A DNA stretch of 64,000 nucleotides from Cercophora sp. LCS_1 (Eukaryota > Ascomycota > Sordariomycetes > Sordariales > Lasiosphaeriaceae): NCBI GenBank assembly GCA_036250225.1, contig JAPZLL010000003.1, positions 1,426,001 to 1,490,000 of the forward strand, written 5' to 3'. Position numbers and translations under genes: made by a program. Shown here piece after piece: positions 35,586 to 46,809 of the stretch (position 1 is its first letter; each line of letters starts with the position of its first letter). The notes beneath the pieces are model-generated. The model was not told the DNA's origin and made no database searches. It saw nothing but the letters and a program-made list of their open reading frames with translations.

Positions 35586-38500
35586 CTTGGAAAAAATAGA
35601 TAAATGGTAGCTTCAAAGTTGACAGCGCTGTGCTCTCGATCGAGTGACAGGCCGAGATGTTGAGGGCTTGTGTGACGCGGGGGCAAGCGTTTGCGCGGGG
35701 TCGCGGGCGGACAAGGGTGACGCGTGCGACGGCTGCAACAGTGAAAACACACAAAAGTGGGAAACTATGTGCAATAACAGCTCACCACAAACACCAAGTA
35801 GGATTGCAGTCAGTGAATACGATATAGAAGCGCAGTGTGGTTCGCGCGCAGGCTTTGAGGGGGACGGTCTGTTGTCGATTGTGTTCCAGTAGCCCCCCAC
35901 AAATCGGTTGCCTTGCAAGGGTTAACTGGTGGGTTGCAGGTGGTTCGCCACAGGCCAGCTTGGGTTGCTGTCAAGACGTCCCTCCCCAGGCTTCCCGCGG
36001 CCTTTATGTATTTTTTTCTCACCAACCTGGAAGCACTGGCTGGAGCCTTTTTCCATCCCACAATGAGCAGATTGAGCGCACGAGGTGCAGAAAGTGATTG
36101 AGTTAGGCATCTAGACGTAACTGCCTACTTTTCTCACCGACGAAGGTATCTTGGTCGCGTTCTATCGCGGATCGCCTGGGTACCTATTCGGTACAATACC
36201 CATTCTCCTTGCTCGCAGGCTTCAGATTGCCTGCCGGTGCGCCTCCACTTGTGCGGCTCTCAGTCCCCCTCAGCCCAGCCTCACCCTCACAACGATCTTC
36301 GTCGGCCTCAATGACCAGAGAAACGTATGGCGCAGAAATTTTCTTGGTCCATCGCCCGACATGTATGGAACTCGGAAGTGCTGCTTATCGCGCTCCCTCG
36401 GCCTTTTGGTTCAAACACCAGATTTCTACCGCCCTGCGATAATAGAGAGCGCCCTACCAAGATATTGGAAATCTGAGGTCCGTTTATCGGAAACCGTTTG
36501 GTTCCCGGGTTTATCCGTCAATAACGTTTCCCATTCGGCATGGATGAGCAGAGCCTGTCGCTTGCCGGCCGCAGTTGCATTCCAGGTCCAATCATGGGAG
36601 AGCAACCGATCACGATGCACGGCAGACTACTCGGTCCTCCCGTGACAGCTGGACTGGTCAGCTGACCGCGGCGGCCACAATGAGGCACTCTCACCGGCCG
36701 GTGGCGCACTCATTGCTCGCCCCCTGAGCTGTGGCTGGCTATCAAAACACTCCTTGCCACCAACATATATGATGGACCAGCGTCCTTCAGCTCATCTGCC
36801 AGCCTATCTGGCCACGGCAGCTGGACGCCCTGTTCATACGCAGTAAACATGAAGCAACGCCACCTCAGGCCTCCGATCTCCGGTTTTTCTTGCTCGTCGA
36901 CTGCTAGCGGTGATCCCAGGCGAGAACGTCTTGCGCGTCTCGGCTCGGCCTTATTGGTTCTTCGTTTGTCTCGTACGCTCTACAGCCTCTACTCTTGGGG
37001 TCTTTCTCGGTGCTAATTCGTCTGGTGCAGCGTCCGACTTCTGATCGAGGTTGTCATGCCGCGATTCAGTGGTCAAACAAAGCAGCTGCGCTATCAGATG
37101 ACGGAACCGACAACAGTTGCCTTGCTACTTACTGGACCGAAACAGGCCAACCCTAGTTGGCCAAGAGGGCAGGAGATCGGGCGAACGAGAAGCACGACCG
37201 CGCACAAGGTCGCCGTAAGCGAATCTCGTCGCACTACGGAAATGGAGAGGTCTCGAACGGGCCATGGACACCCAACGAAAAGCCGACAATAGACGTCCGG
37301 CGATGATGGGCGCCAGCAGAACTCCCAGCGCCGATAGTCCCACCCCCTCATTTGCAGGGCACACGAATTGGAGCGCCAGGCATCGGCCATCACGGTTGGG
37401 TCGGTGTCCTATCTGGGCTCGTTTCACACAACTTCGCGTCCAGCGCCTCAGCGCCGAGTGTGAAGGTCGGGAGCACGTCGGATCGAATCAAAGATGAAAG
37501 CAGAGGGAGGTCCCGGAGCTGCGTAACGCCCCGTTCGGGGTGTTCCTGGTCTCTTGGCAGACACTGGGAGCACGAAGTCGACGACGATCGCTACGTCGGG
37601 CGCCTCAACGATAGCACCATCAACGAGCCAGAGTGGTGTGACTCATAACGGTGTGGTGGTTGGGCATCCAACGCTCATGGCAGGCCGAGGCGAGGTTCAG
37701 ACGCCTGAAATTCATCTGTTGAGCTCGTGTTCCCTGTCTCCCTCGACCGCATGATGCTGCTGGATGACGGTGAGCAATCGGCCAGAATCCGCCACAAAAC
37801 GAGCGACCAGAAGTCCTAGCTGGGTACAATGGTGGTATTGGTGGCAGCAGTGAAGGCAAAAATGAAGTTTCTTGCACGCACGCACGACGACAGCATATCG
37901 CCGCTGGGGGCAACACAATACTCTGGTACTGATTCGGGCCTACACCGAGTTTGTGGTGCTAGCACAACAACTCGATCATGAGGCTGTTGTCAGGGGCAAA
38001 CAATAAGCAGCCGTCGCTGACCGCCACAACCTGGCAGCCTCGCCTCACCACCGACAGGAGGAAGCGAGGCTCACCTCGTTGCCAATCCCGGCCTCGCTCG
38101 CGCTCAAGCCTCGTCTCCGTCAAACGCGCGCTCGGGCACACACGTGAGCAAAGCCCCCTGCACAAAATATCTTCCCAGCGCCACCAAACCTCAAACCCTA
38201 GCCTGTCAGTGTCACGGCGTCGCTGGTGATTCTGGTTCTGGCTCCTAGGAGGTCTCAACTCAAACGCGGTCATAATTGCTTTTGTGACAGTCCCTTGCTC
38301 GTCGATTGCGCATTGGGACTACCGCTGTTTTACTTTAGCGGCCCTTTGCAACCAGTCGATGAGCCATGACGATGAACAGTCGCCGACAACCTGCAGAGAA
38401 AAAGTCTTGACCGCAACTTCAGCTCACAAGAGGACCGTCTGGGAACCACTTTCCACGCTCCCGCGGCGACACGAAACCCTAATGGAGCAACCAAATCCTA

Positions 38501-41046
38501 CCATCTTCACCGAGCTGACGCCAGGACAGGACGTCCAGTCAACGGCTCCCGCCATCTGCCGGCGCCGATTATTATGGACCACACCCTTGCCTCACCCATT
38601 CCCTTGCAGCAAGTGCTGCCTTGGAGTGCCTGAACCAGTCGGGTTCCCTTCCACCTGTACCCCGTCGTCCAGCTGGCAAGAGTTACATCCTCGGGCTCGC
38701 CAACTAATCCAGGCCACATTTCATCGGTACCGTCAGGCCGTAAATAGTGCCCACACCTGACCCGGAACGCCGGGCCCTTGGTTCCGCAGCGCTGCATGAG
38801 CCTGAGTGTGACGGAACAGGCGTCCGCTGGAGCGTCCTGCACGTTTCACCATAAACGCCTGCGGATATGCCCCTATTTGCCTTGTTTCGGGCGTTGGAGT
38901 AGCATATTCACAGCAGCAGAAGTTCATGTGTCCAGTGGACGCCTGCCAACAACTCTACCCGATCTCGGTGAGGCCGTCTTTCCGGACTCCCTTCTTCCGA
39001 ACACTGAAGTTTTCAGTAGCAGGCTATGCTGGCGGGCAAGGCGACCAGCACAATTACGTGTCTCATATTGCTTCGAAACAGATACCCACCAGCCTTTTCC
39101 TCTTTGGCTGCCTCTTCTTTTAGCGGTGAAGAAAAGGTGCTCATGTTTGGAACAAGAACCTTCCAGCATCGAATGTGGCGGACAAAAAGGGTTGTCCCAC
39201 GGCAACTCGTTCCGTTAGAGCGGCATTTGTCCGCCAATGCAAACGCTTCCTCTCTGATTTTCACTTCATCAGCGAACAGTCTTGCCACTTGTGGCGAACC
39301 CAAGCCCACTCGTAGCTGAGGCGGGCTGACTTTGTGGACACTGCTACATCGGACGCCAGCTCCCTGTACGGAGAAGCTTGCCCCCGTAACCGATCACAAC
39401 TGGAAAGGGAAGGGTACACGAACCTCGAGACTCGAGAAACACCGGCAGAGACGAGACATCCCGATCCGTGATCCAAATATGTGGTGGAACGACAGCAACG
39501 CCGCACAGCATGTTCGGGGGTCGCCGAGTCTCCGCTTTCTCTCACGCGGAACCCGGGTCCATATAAAAAAAGTAAGCCAAACCCAATCTCAGACGCTTCA
39601 GATCGTGATGCTCCCGTCAACCACCTCGGATCGGAGTAAGTTATGAGCATCAGATCGGTGCCAGACGGCTTGGCCACAGGCAGGACGTATGCTTTCCTCA
39701 TCAGCATCACGAGTCTTACAATATATTGTTTATTCCCGGAATCATCCGTCGCTCGCCCCTCTCTCGACTACGCCGCCTTGCGTGCCTTATTTTTCCTTGT
39801 GGTGGACGTCTTTTTTTTTTCGTCGGTTGCCTTCTCCATGATACGTCCGTTCCATTCCCAACCCGGCGAAATAGACCCGCCCCTTCGGCTCTCCTCGGCT
39901 CGCTCGCTCAGAACCTCGGTCGACACATGCTCTCGATCTTGCCACTCAACATGCCATCGGGTGCACCATCTCACAAGGCCCATCCAATCGGAGGATATCG
40001 CAACAGCAGAGGAATTTTTAAAAAAAAAAAAAACGCGCGTACGCAGTGCGGCACGGCCGGTCACAGCCACCCCGCATTGTTTTGAACCACTTGCACCCCC
40101 TTTTCGGTCTTCTGCGCCGCATGTCCCATGTTTGTTTTTGATCTCTCCCGCTGAAAGAGGGGGGGGAAAAAAAAAACACCCGATTGGTCCCGACGCAGTG
40201 GTACCACGACCGATATGACATTCATTGCCTGTCCTGTCGTCTCCTTGCTGATGATCATCGTCCGTCTCCCGTTCTTGCTGAACGATGTGAAGTCTCCTCC
40301 TCCATTGCATGTGAGGAAAAATAAGTAAACTCGAGAGCGGTTCGAGAGACAAATGAGCCATCTCAAACGCTCACCGATGAGAACCAAAAACTCGGGGTAC
40401 ACGCCCGGTGTATGGTGCAACACCGGGCCAATGTCACCCGATCAATCGGCCCATCATCCAAGTGCGGGAGTTCATGTCGCCTCCCGTATCTATGTAGGGC
40501 TTAGACCGGTTGCCTTGGTTCACATCATTGCGCGTTGTCTCAAGACACCAGCAAGACACCAGCCATGTGTTGCAGTTAGATGTCACCTTCCCTCGAGCAG
40601 CTGGAGAGGGTCGACGACGAAGCATGATCATCACTGTTGTGCATGATTTTGTGAGCAGCCATATGTCATTATCCATGATATCTGATCTCTCGGGTTTACA
40701 CGCTGTCCCCTTGAGAAATTTCGGGTGGTATCTTCTGTACTCTTTTACGTATTTCATGAGCACTCACTCGTATGTCATGTGGTATCTTCCGTATTTTTTT
40801 GTGTGCTTTATGAGCACTGACTCATCTGTCATTATCCACAATACCTAATCACTCGGGTTCACTTGTTGTCCCCTTTGAGATTCGAGGCGGTATCTTTCGT
40901 TCCTGTGCCCTCATGACATTTTTTTGGTCTTTTCTCTTCCGCAAAGTTGTCCAGCGCTCCCGGTACCCCCAAGCATTAAGATCCATTGACTTGATTCTGT
41001 GAGATCCAACCACTTGAGCACCCAGGAAATCTGTAATGTTCGTGAG
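35586..41046. other. 5.5-kb interval without a supportable gene
   Basis: The first few hundred bases are the promoter and leader of the Est1-type gene. Otherwise only short frames without domains occur, with homopolymer runs (14 A at 40020-40033) and the three-copy degenerate repeat at 40651-40913. Confidence 0.5.
40651..40913. repeat. Degenerate tandem repeat, three copies (one internally deleted)
   Basis: Copy 1 (40651-40756) and copy 3 (40811-40913) share in order TGAGCA, TGTCATTATCCA, a CT.ATC element, CTCGGGTT.AC, TTGTCCCC-like, TTGAGA and GGTATCTT. Copy 2 (40757-40810) keeps TGAGCACTCACTC, TATGTCAT and GGTATCTTCCGTA but lacks the middle. It lies just downstream of the helicase gene. 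Confidence 0.75.
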
Positions 41047-43681
41047 TTACATTGCAACTCGGGCAATGACTCCCTCCCTCTCTCCAGCCTGATTGACCTT
41101 CTCGCAGGCCTGCCAGATGGTCCCTGCAGGAAAGGTTAGTGACAAGCCCACGAACAGGGACCGAATGATCTTCCACTTACTCAGATTGCCTGTGCTGACA
41201 AACTTGCCCTGGCCTCGAACCATCCTCTCGCTCATAATCACGAGCTCAGCCTGTCTGGCCCGTGTAATGGCAACGCAGAGACGCTTCGCGTCTTCGAGGT
41301 GAGGAGTGCTGATGAGCCTCACCATGTCGAGAATAACCACGTCGGCTTCCTGGCCTTGTGCCGTGTCAATCGTCAAAGCCATGACGCGGCTCCTGTCCTT
41401 CCGATCTGCGATTGCCTCCTCGATAGCGTCCCGGTAACGGCAAACAGCCTCGCGATAAGGCGACATTATCATGATGGTTCCGGGTCTGGCCTTTTCGCCC
41501 GCCTTCGCAGGGGAGGGTTGGAGGAACAAAGGGTCTTGGAGCAAGTACTTTACCTGCTTCATGACGAAGGCGTGGTGCCCTGGGTTCCAGTATGAGGTGC
41601 CACATTGAACGGGCATCGACAGGTTCGTGTTGTGAACAACTGCGCGAGGAACCGTGAACCACATATCGCCGCTAAGGTCGCGGAGCCAATCAAGGAGATG
41701 CAATGTGCTTGCGGGGTACTGAGAGGTGCAGAACGGGTATCGAGATGTGTTGCTGGGTAAAAGGATCTTGTCATCTCTGTTGGAGCGCATGGCGCCTCCA
41801 TAAAACATTCTGGAGGGCAGTCTCTCGAGGATGCCTCGGGCACGGTGGTTCAGCAGAAGCTGGTATGGGATTGCCCCGTTGACAGCAGCGCGTTCCATTG
41901 TCGATATCTTCAGTTGGCAAGAATAGTTGTCGTCGCCTCGGGCCGCGGAATACGGGTCGGTCTGCCGGTGGTCGCCAGTAAAGAACCACACCTTGGGTTC
42001 AAAGAATGCCAATGGGATCATCGCAGAGAGCTCACGCGCATGTCCCGCCTCGTCAAGGATAACAATCTTGGGCTTGAACACGTCTGTGAGGTGGCGCTTG
42101 GCGGCAACAGGCGTGGTAACAATGAAGTCGGCAGTCGTGAGGACAGCGTGATAGAGTGAGATCAAAGCGACGCGCAAGGCTTCGATGGCCTCCCTGTGCT
42201 GAGCGGCTGTCAGGGTTTCGTCGGTGGCGTCATCGAGAGCGTCCTCAACGCTGCCGAACCATCCCCTGTGTCTGCGGTACAACTCCAAAGCTGCCCGATC
42301 CAGGGTAGGGGCGGTCAGGGGGTCCCTCTCGCCGTTCGCTTGCAACTCTGCGAGAAATCCGATCGTGAAGTTGGCCGTCTCCATGCTTCTAAACGCCTCG
42401 TCGTCTTCAATCTCGGACTTGTTGGATGAGTACCGCGACGATTCGTCTTCCTCATCGTCATCGTCGCAGTCCACTGGCAGCGGCTCAGTCTGGACAGGCT
42501 TGTCGTCAGGAGAAAGCGTCTTCAGTTCTTGCACTGCGCCCCACGTCTGAGTACCGTCGAGGTTTGAAGTAGCATCCGGAACAGGCCTGGTAGGATTCAA
42601 AAATCTGACAGTTGGCCAGGATCGCATGCGGATGACTGTTCGGTCAAGGCCGTGCTTGTGATACTAAGAATGTCAGTGTTAGTTTCTGTCGCTCAAAATT
42701 TGGTGGGGATGTGCCACATACATTTGCCTGGACTCTGTTGGCTGCGTCGTCGGCGGACTTGTTCAGGTCGATCATGTAGAGAATCTTGGGCGGACGGTCG
42801 ACCGATTGGGCGAGCATCGCCATGTTGAGTGTCCACGTCGTCTTTCCGGCCCCAGGACCACCGGGGACAAAGCAAACACCGTTCGCAACAGATCCAAGTC
42901 CGCGGTACGCCGCCATCTGGTCCCGGTCAAGCGCTTGAACGTCCCGTCGGAGGGTGGGCAATTTGATGTTGCTTGGCTGCATTTGCGGAAAGTGATCGAA
43001 CAAGTTGACGTGATGAGTGGGATTTTCGAAATCCATCAAGTAGGTAAACGCCGCCTGTCCCTCCTCGCTAGCATTACCAGCTTGAAGCTTGTGAAGTGCT
43101 CCCAGTTCTGCTTGCATGGTCGCCTTTGATGCTCGAAGCGTGATCTGGATGGGTACAGCTCGAGACGGATCTGGGGAAATGCTGCCTGGCAGGACCACCT
43201 TTTCGTTGGTAAGTGGCTTTAGGTAGAACTCCGAGATGTTCTTCGCTTTGGTCCTCGAGATAGACACGGTGAACTCGACGTGGTCGGCCCAATTCTCGCC
43301 CAAATTCATCGTCGACTCTCTGCGCTGGCCCCGGAACGCGTCGCGGTAGCTCTCGTTCCCGACAGCAAACTCGAAGAAAAAAGATTGGCCCACCTGGGGT
43401 TGGAGCTCCTTCATGCCCCGCAGGTCGGCGAGGATGGTGTACATTTGCCAGGCCCCCTTCTTGACAATCCAGGCTTGGAAAGTCATCTTTTTGTCGTTGA
43501 AGGAGTCAACCTCCTTCTTCTCCAGCTCGTACTCGGCCCTGACGGCCGCCTCGTGGCGGTGGCCGAACTCTTCGTGGTTCGAGAATTTATAAATGGGCAC
43601 TACGGCCCCGGTGCTGGTGGGCGCGGCGGCCCCGACGTTGGTGGGCATGGTGGCCCCGACGCTGTTGGTTGTTTGCGGCAT
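41047..43681 (-). CDS. SF1 Upf1-like helicase (AAA_11/AAA_12)
   Basis: Model: exon 1 43681-42722, intron 42721-42664 (GTATGT donor, CTAAC branch, TTAG acceptor, 58 bp), exon 2 42663-41181, intron 41180-41124 (GTAAGT donor, CTAAC branch, TGCAG acceptor, 57 bp), exon 3 41123-41047, 839 aa. Visible helicase motifs: Q motif LDRDQMAAYRGL near 251, Walker A GGPGAGKT at 274-281, Walker B IVILDEAGHA with DEAG at 524-527, motif III GDHRQTDP near 550, then TIDTAQGQEADVVILD and VAITRARQAELV (motifs V/VI). An acidic insert (DDDDEEDE) separates motifs I and II. This fits the superfamily 1 group of Upf1, Sen1 and ZNFX1-type RNA/DNA helicases, with an N-terminal domain I do not recognise. Two 5' UTR introns are predicted. 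Confidence 0.9.
41124..41180 (-). other. 57-nt in-frame intron of the helicase gene
   Basis: The GTAAGT donor, a CACTAACCT branch and a CTGCAG acceptor are all canonical. The length is a multiple of three and contains no stop, so retention would add 19 residues (FVGLSLTF type) without a frameshift. Confidence 0.8.
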
Positions 43682-43696
43682 GGTGCCGCGTCTCGA

Positions 43697-44820
43697 CTGG
43701 TGTCTTTGGCAAGGTTAGCAAGAGAGTTCTGGGTCTGAAGGAAGATCGATGGAGAACAAGTGGGGGTAAGGAGTGCGTTGGTAGAGGGAGAATACGAGGC
43801 AGGAACGACGAACAAATATAGATTCACAAAAAAGTGGCGGGGGGTATGTTGGCCGAAGAAGGTGAGGCAAGAACGATGAGTGGAAATAGCATAAAAAAGC
43901 GGGGTGTGCTAGTTGGGAAGAAAGGATGAAAATTTCCCTCCCGTGAAGAAAGAGATGTAGGGGTGGGGAATGTTGGTTGAAGAAGGAAGTGAGACAGCAA
44001 CCATAGATTGCTGTGAATCACAGGGCGAAGAAGTGGAGGTGTGAGTTGGTTGAGAAGGATGTGAGGCCCGAGGCAGGAACAATGGACAGATTCCATGGAG
44101 TAGAAGTGAGGATGGGGTGAGTCAATCGAGGGAGGAAGTGAGGGAAAATGCAGGCAGGAAATGGTGAACAGATCCCAGGGAATATGCCGGAGCAGGATGG
44201 GCTAGGGAGTTGAAGAGGAAATGGGGCAGGAATAAGGAGAACTTCCACGACGAGGAAGCAAGAGTGGCATATGTGAGTTGCGGGGGGAGGTAAAGGTGGG
44301 CGTGAGGACAAAACGATGAACAGGCTCGGCGGGAGAAGTGAGGGCAAGATGTGTTGGATAGTTGAAAATGAGGTAAGACAAGAAACACAGCCAGTGCTAT
44401 GAAGAGGAAGTGAAGGTGGGATGTATTGGTTGAGGGAGGGGTTGATGGTAAGTGCGACGAAGAAATAGTAAACAGGCCTCTTGGGAGAAGTGGGGGTGCA
44501 ATGGGAAAAGTGAAGATCAAATAGGAAACGCGAAGTCGGAATGGGTCAAATAGTTGATGGAGGAAATGAGGAAAAAAGCGAGGGAAAACCAGCAGAATAT
44601 GTATGTGCGACAGGAAAACAACAAAAGACGATGTCCGGATTCGGTAGAGAGAAAGTGGGGGAAGTGGAGGGAGAAAGTGAAAAGGGAGGGGTGGACAGAT
44701 GGGTAGCCTCGATTGATCAAGAAGGAGTGGTGGCTCCGACTCAAAGGCAAAACGGCAGTTGATGTTGAAGGTGGCGGAGCGACCGAAGGAGTCATGCGGC
44801 TGATATGGTGAGATACTTAC
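43697..44820 (-). other. Predicted 1.1-kb 5' UTR intron of the helicase gene
   Basis: A strong GTAAGTAT donor begins at 44820. The acceptor ACACCAG ends at 43697, preceded by a perfect GCTAAC branch site and followed 13 bases later by the helicase ATG. Its interior is almost entirely the minisatellite at 43735-44560. Length is 1124 bp, far above the other introns here. No intermediate acceptor was as good. Confidence 0.6.
43735..44560. repeat. Degenerate pyrimidine/purine minisatellite, ~65-85-bp units
   Basis: On the plus strand about ten or more purine-rich units recur. Each has the order GGCAGGAAC.ATG.ACAGAT, (G)GGAGAAGTG, GGGTGNGATGTGTTGGTTGA, then GGAGGAAGTGAGG. Units diverge by substitutions and small indels. 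Read on the minus strand they are polypyrimidine. The 301-codon minus-strand frame across them (44122-45027) is a by-product. Confidence 0.75.
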
Positions 44821-44835
44821 TGGTTGGTAGGTAGG

Positions 44836-44898
44836 CTGTTGGTTGTTGGTCAGTAAGAGGAAGAAGCGCCAGCCAAGGGGGGTGGAATAAATACTTAC
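44836..44898 (-). other. Predicted first 5' UTR intron of the helicase gene (63 bp)
   Basis: The GTAAGTAT donor is at 44898, with a TTACTGACC branch and an AACCAACAG acceptor ending at 44836. It is followed by a 15-nt mini-exon (44835-44821) and a second GTAAGTAT donor. Confidence 0.6.
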
Positions 44899-44973
44899 GA
44901 GTCCCAATCTCTGGTTGGGAAAGGGATGTTTGTGGAGAGGAGAGGAAGAGGAGAGGAGGAGAAGGGTCGGTGG

Positions 44974-44981
44974 ATTATATA
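44974..44981 (-). promoter_or_regulatory. TATA box of the helicase gene
   Basis: TATATAAT on the minus strand, followed by a C/T-rich initiator region (about 44970-44930) and, 76 bp on, the first GTAAGT donor. The order TATA, CT-rich tract, 5' splice site is what an intron-bearing 5' leader should show. Confidence 0.5.
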
Positions 44982-44999
44982 GCGCTGAGGAGGGCGCGG

Positions 45000-46809
45000 G
45001 GCAGGGGCGCTGGTGTCCAGCGGCCAAGTTCGCACACAGTGCGACGCATCACGCGCGATAGTTGCGCCGCCAGCCGGGTTGGTGGGTTGTTATTCGATCC
45101 CAGGTCAATGGTGCGGGACCCCGATGTCTGTTTAGCACCCCTGGTAGCCCCCGGCGCCCATCTCATTGTCCAGCGGCCTACTCAAGGTTCAACATCCAGT
45201 CCAAAGCATATTCGCCAACCGCCAACCAAGTGTCTATCTTGAATAAAAGTGACTGGCTTGGGGTTCACCATCCAGTGTAGCTTCAGGTGCCCTCCTGAAT
45301 GCCTCCTGCTCAGCCAAATGTTCAATTCTCAGTTGAGCACACAGCGGCCAGCCGACGGCCCGACATCCCATTGTATTGACCCCTGGCCAGATGTCACCTC
45401 GGCATGCTGCTCAACGCCAAAGTGCCTGCTGATGATGATTTTGACAGCTTGATATCTTTGCCCCCTTGAGCACGGAGAGCCCAGCTTTGGGCCTGATGCC
45501 GCGGTTTCCAAGTGACCTCCTTGATCTCTAAAGTTCAGCTTGAGGTCCGGCTCAGCGCTTTATGCCCAGGCATATATCTAGAATACAGCTTCCAAGTTAA
45601 TAGCCAGTCGGACATAAATACCCATCCAAGGCTCTGCCCATCGGCCTACTCTCAGACGAGACATTCAGGGACCCGACAAGGACCAGATGGCTGCGTACCG
45701 CGAACAGTTAAAGCCACGGCTCGAAGCTCGGGACCGAGTTGATGGCCCAGAGCCAACAGTAACAACAAAATTCCATGTCATGCCTCGGAGACAGGCTCTC
45801 GGTCAAGTAGGTAACAAGCTCTCGATTCAAGCGTCAAGTCCGTCTCCGGTTCCTCGCTCCAATGTCGAGTGATCAGCTCCCTCTTTAGCCGTCAGCTCCA
45901 TCTCAAGCCATCACCAGAATTCCAGTCGTCGAGCCCAAAGCCCATGTCAAGTTAAATATGCTGGATATACAGCACCTAATCTTGACAAAAGTCACCCGCC
46001 CCACGATCCAACACCCAGAAGAAACGCCAGCCTCCTGTTGGCCGGGGCACCAGAACCCCAAGACGGCGTCAGACACTGCCACGGGACACCGAAAACCCAC
46101 CCCAATGATAGCCACCTATCCCATCCCGACCCTCCGTCTCAAAGCCCGGGCCCCAACGCGGTGTAAGCCCCGCGCCGGCGAGCGCAGCAATCCGCACACT
46201 GTAAACCCTCAAAGTTGGACCCACTTTGGTCAATTGGTGAATGGGAATGGCCTATTCACCCAAGCCCTTAGTATTGTTCCCTATTCAGAACCAACCAGGT
46301 GGATAGGAACAATAGTATTAGGGCTTGTGGCCTTGCAATTGAGGCAGCGGGGGGGGGGTCGGGGTTGACTCTGCCCCACCACGCAGCTTCGGATGAAGTC
46401 AGTTGGAGGACCCCACCCCGATCCCGAGGGCGGTGTGCCAAGCTCCCGTCCCGTCCGTCCTGTGGGTGTGGGGGGCCCCACAACGCCGTTCTGCATGACG
46501 GACTCGGCTGTGAGGGAGGATTTGCGTGCGACGATATCGCCAGTTCTTTACTTATAGGGGATATTAATGATAAAGAGGTATCCTGTTCACATCACTCGCT
46601 GCGCTGGCGTCTGATCGTCCATTTAGACGAACAATGGCTGGCGGGAGGAGTCAATCCTGTGCAGGGCTGTCGCACGACAGAAAATGTCAATTGAGGTCGC
46701 AAGACGAGTCGCCACGGAAAGCACCCCAAGAGGTGCGGTCATTTTTATGTCATTTCCCATACCAGATCTACCCGATCCTAACCATACGCCCAAGTATTTA
46801 TTGCTACAA
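45000..46809. other. Intergenic region between EMC1 and the helicase
   Basis: No gene is supportable. It carries the helicase promoter at its left edge, a foldback at 46261-46327 and a 10-G tract at 46349-46358. Upstream-facing frames are short and featureless. Confidence 0.5.
46261..46327. repeat. Imperfect inverted repeat (foldback)
   Basis: The left arm 46261-46284 (CAAGCCCTTAGTATTGTTCC...) pairs with the right arm 46303-46327 (...GGAACAATAGTATTAGGGCTTG) with one or two small bulges and an 18-nt loop. A shorter hairpin, GGTGAAT/ATTCACC, lies immediately to its left (about 46235-46260). Neither arm is in a gene. Confidence 0.75.

Noticed and set aside
36151..39710. Several 100-190 codon frames between the Est1-type gene and the helicase
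   Set aside because: Overlapping frames on both strands, no consistent codon bias, no domains and no coherent splice models.
44122..45027. 301-codon minus-strand open frame rich in Pro, Ser, Phe, Leu
   Set aside because: It is the polypyrimidine strand of the minisatellite plus the helicase leader. Its composition follows the repeat, and predicted 5' UTR splice sites run through it.
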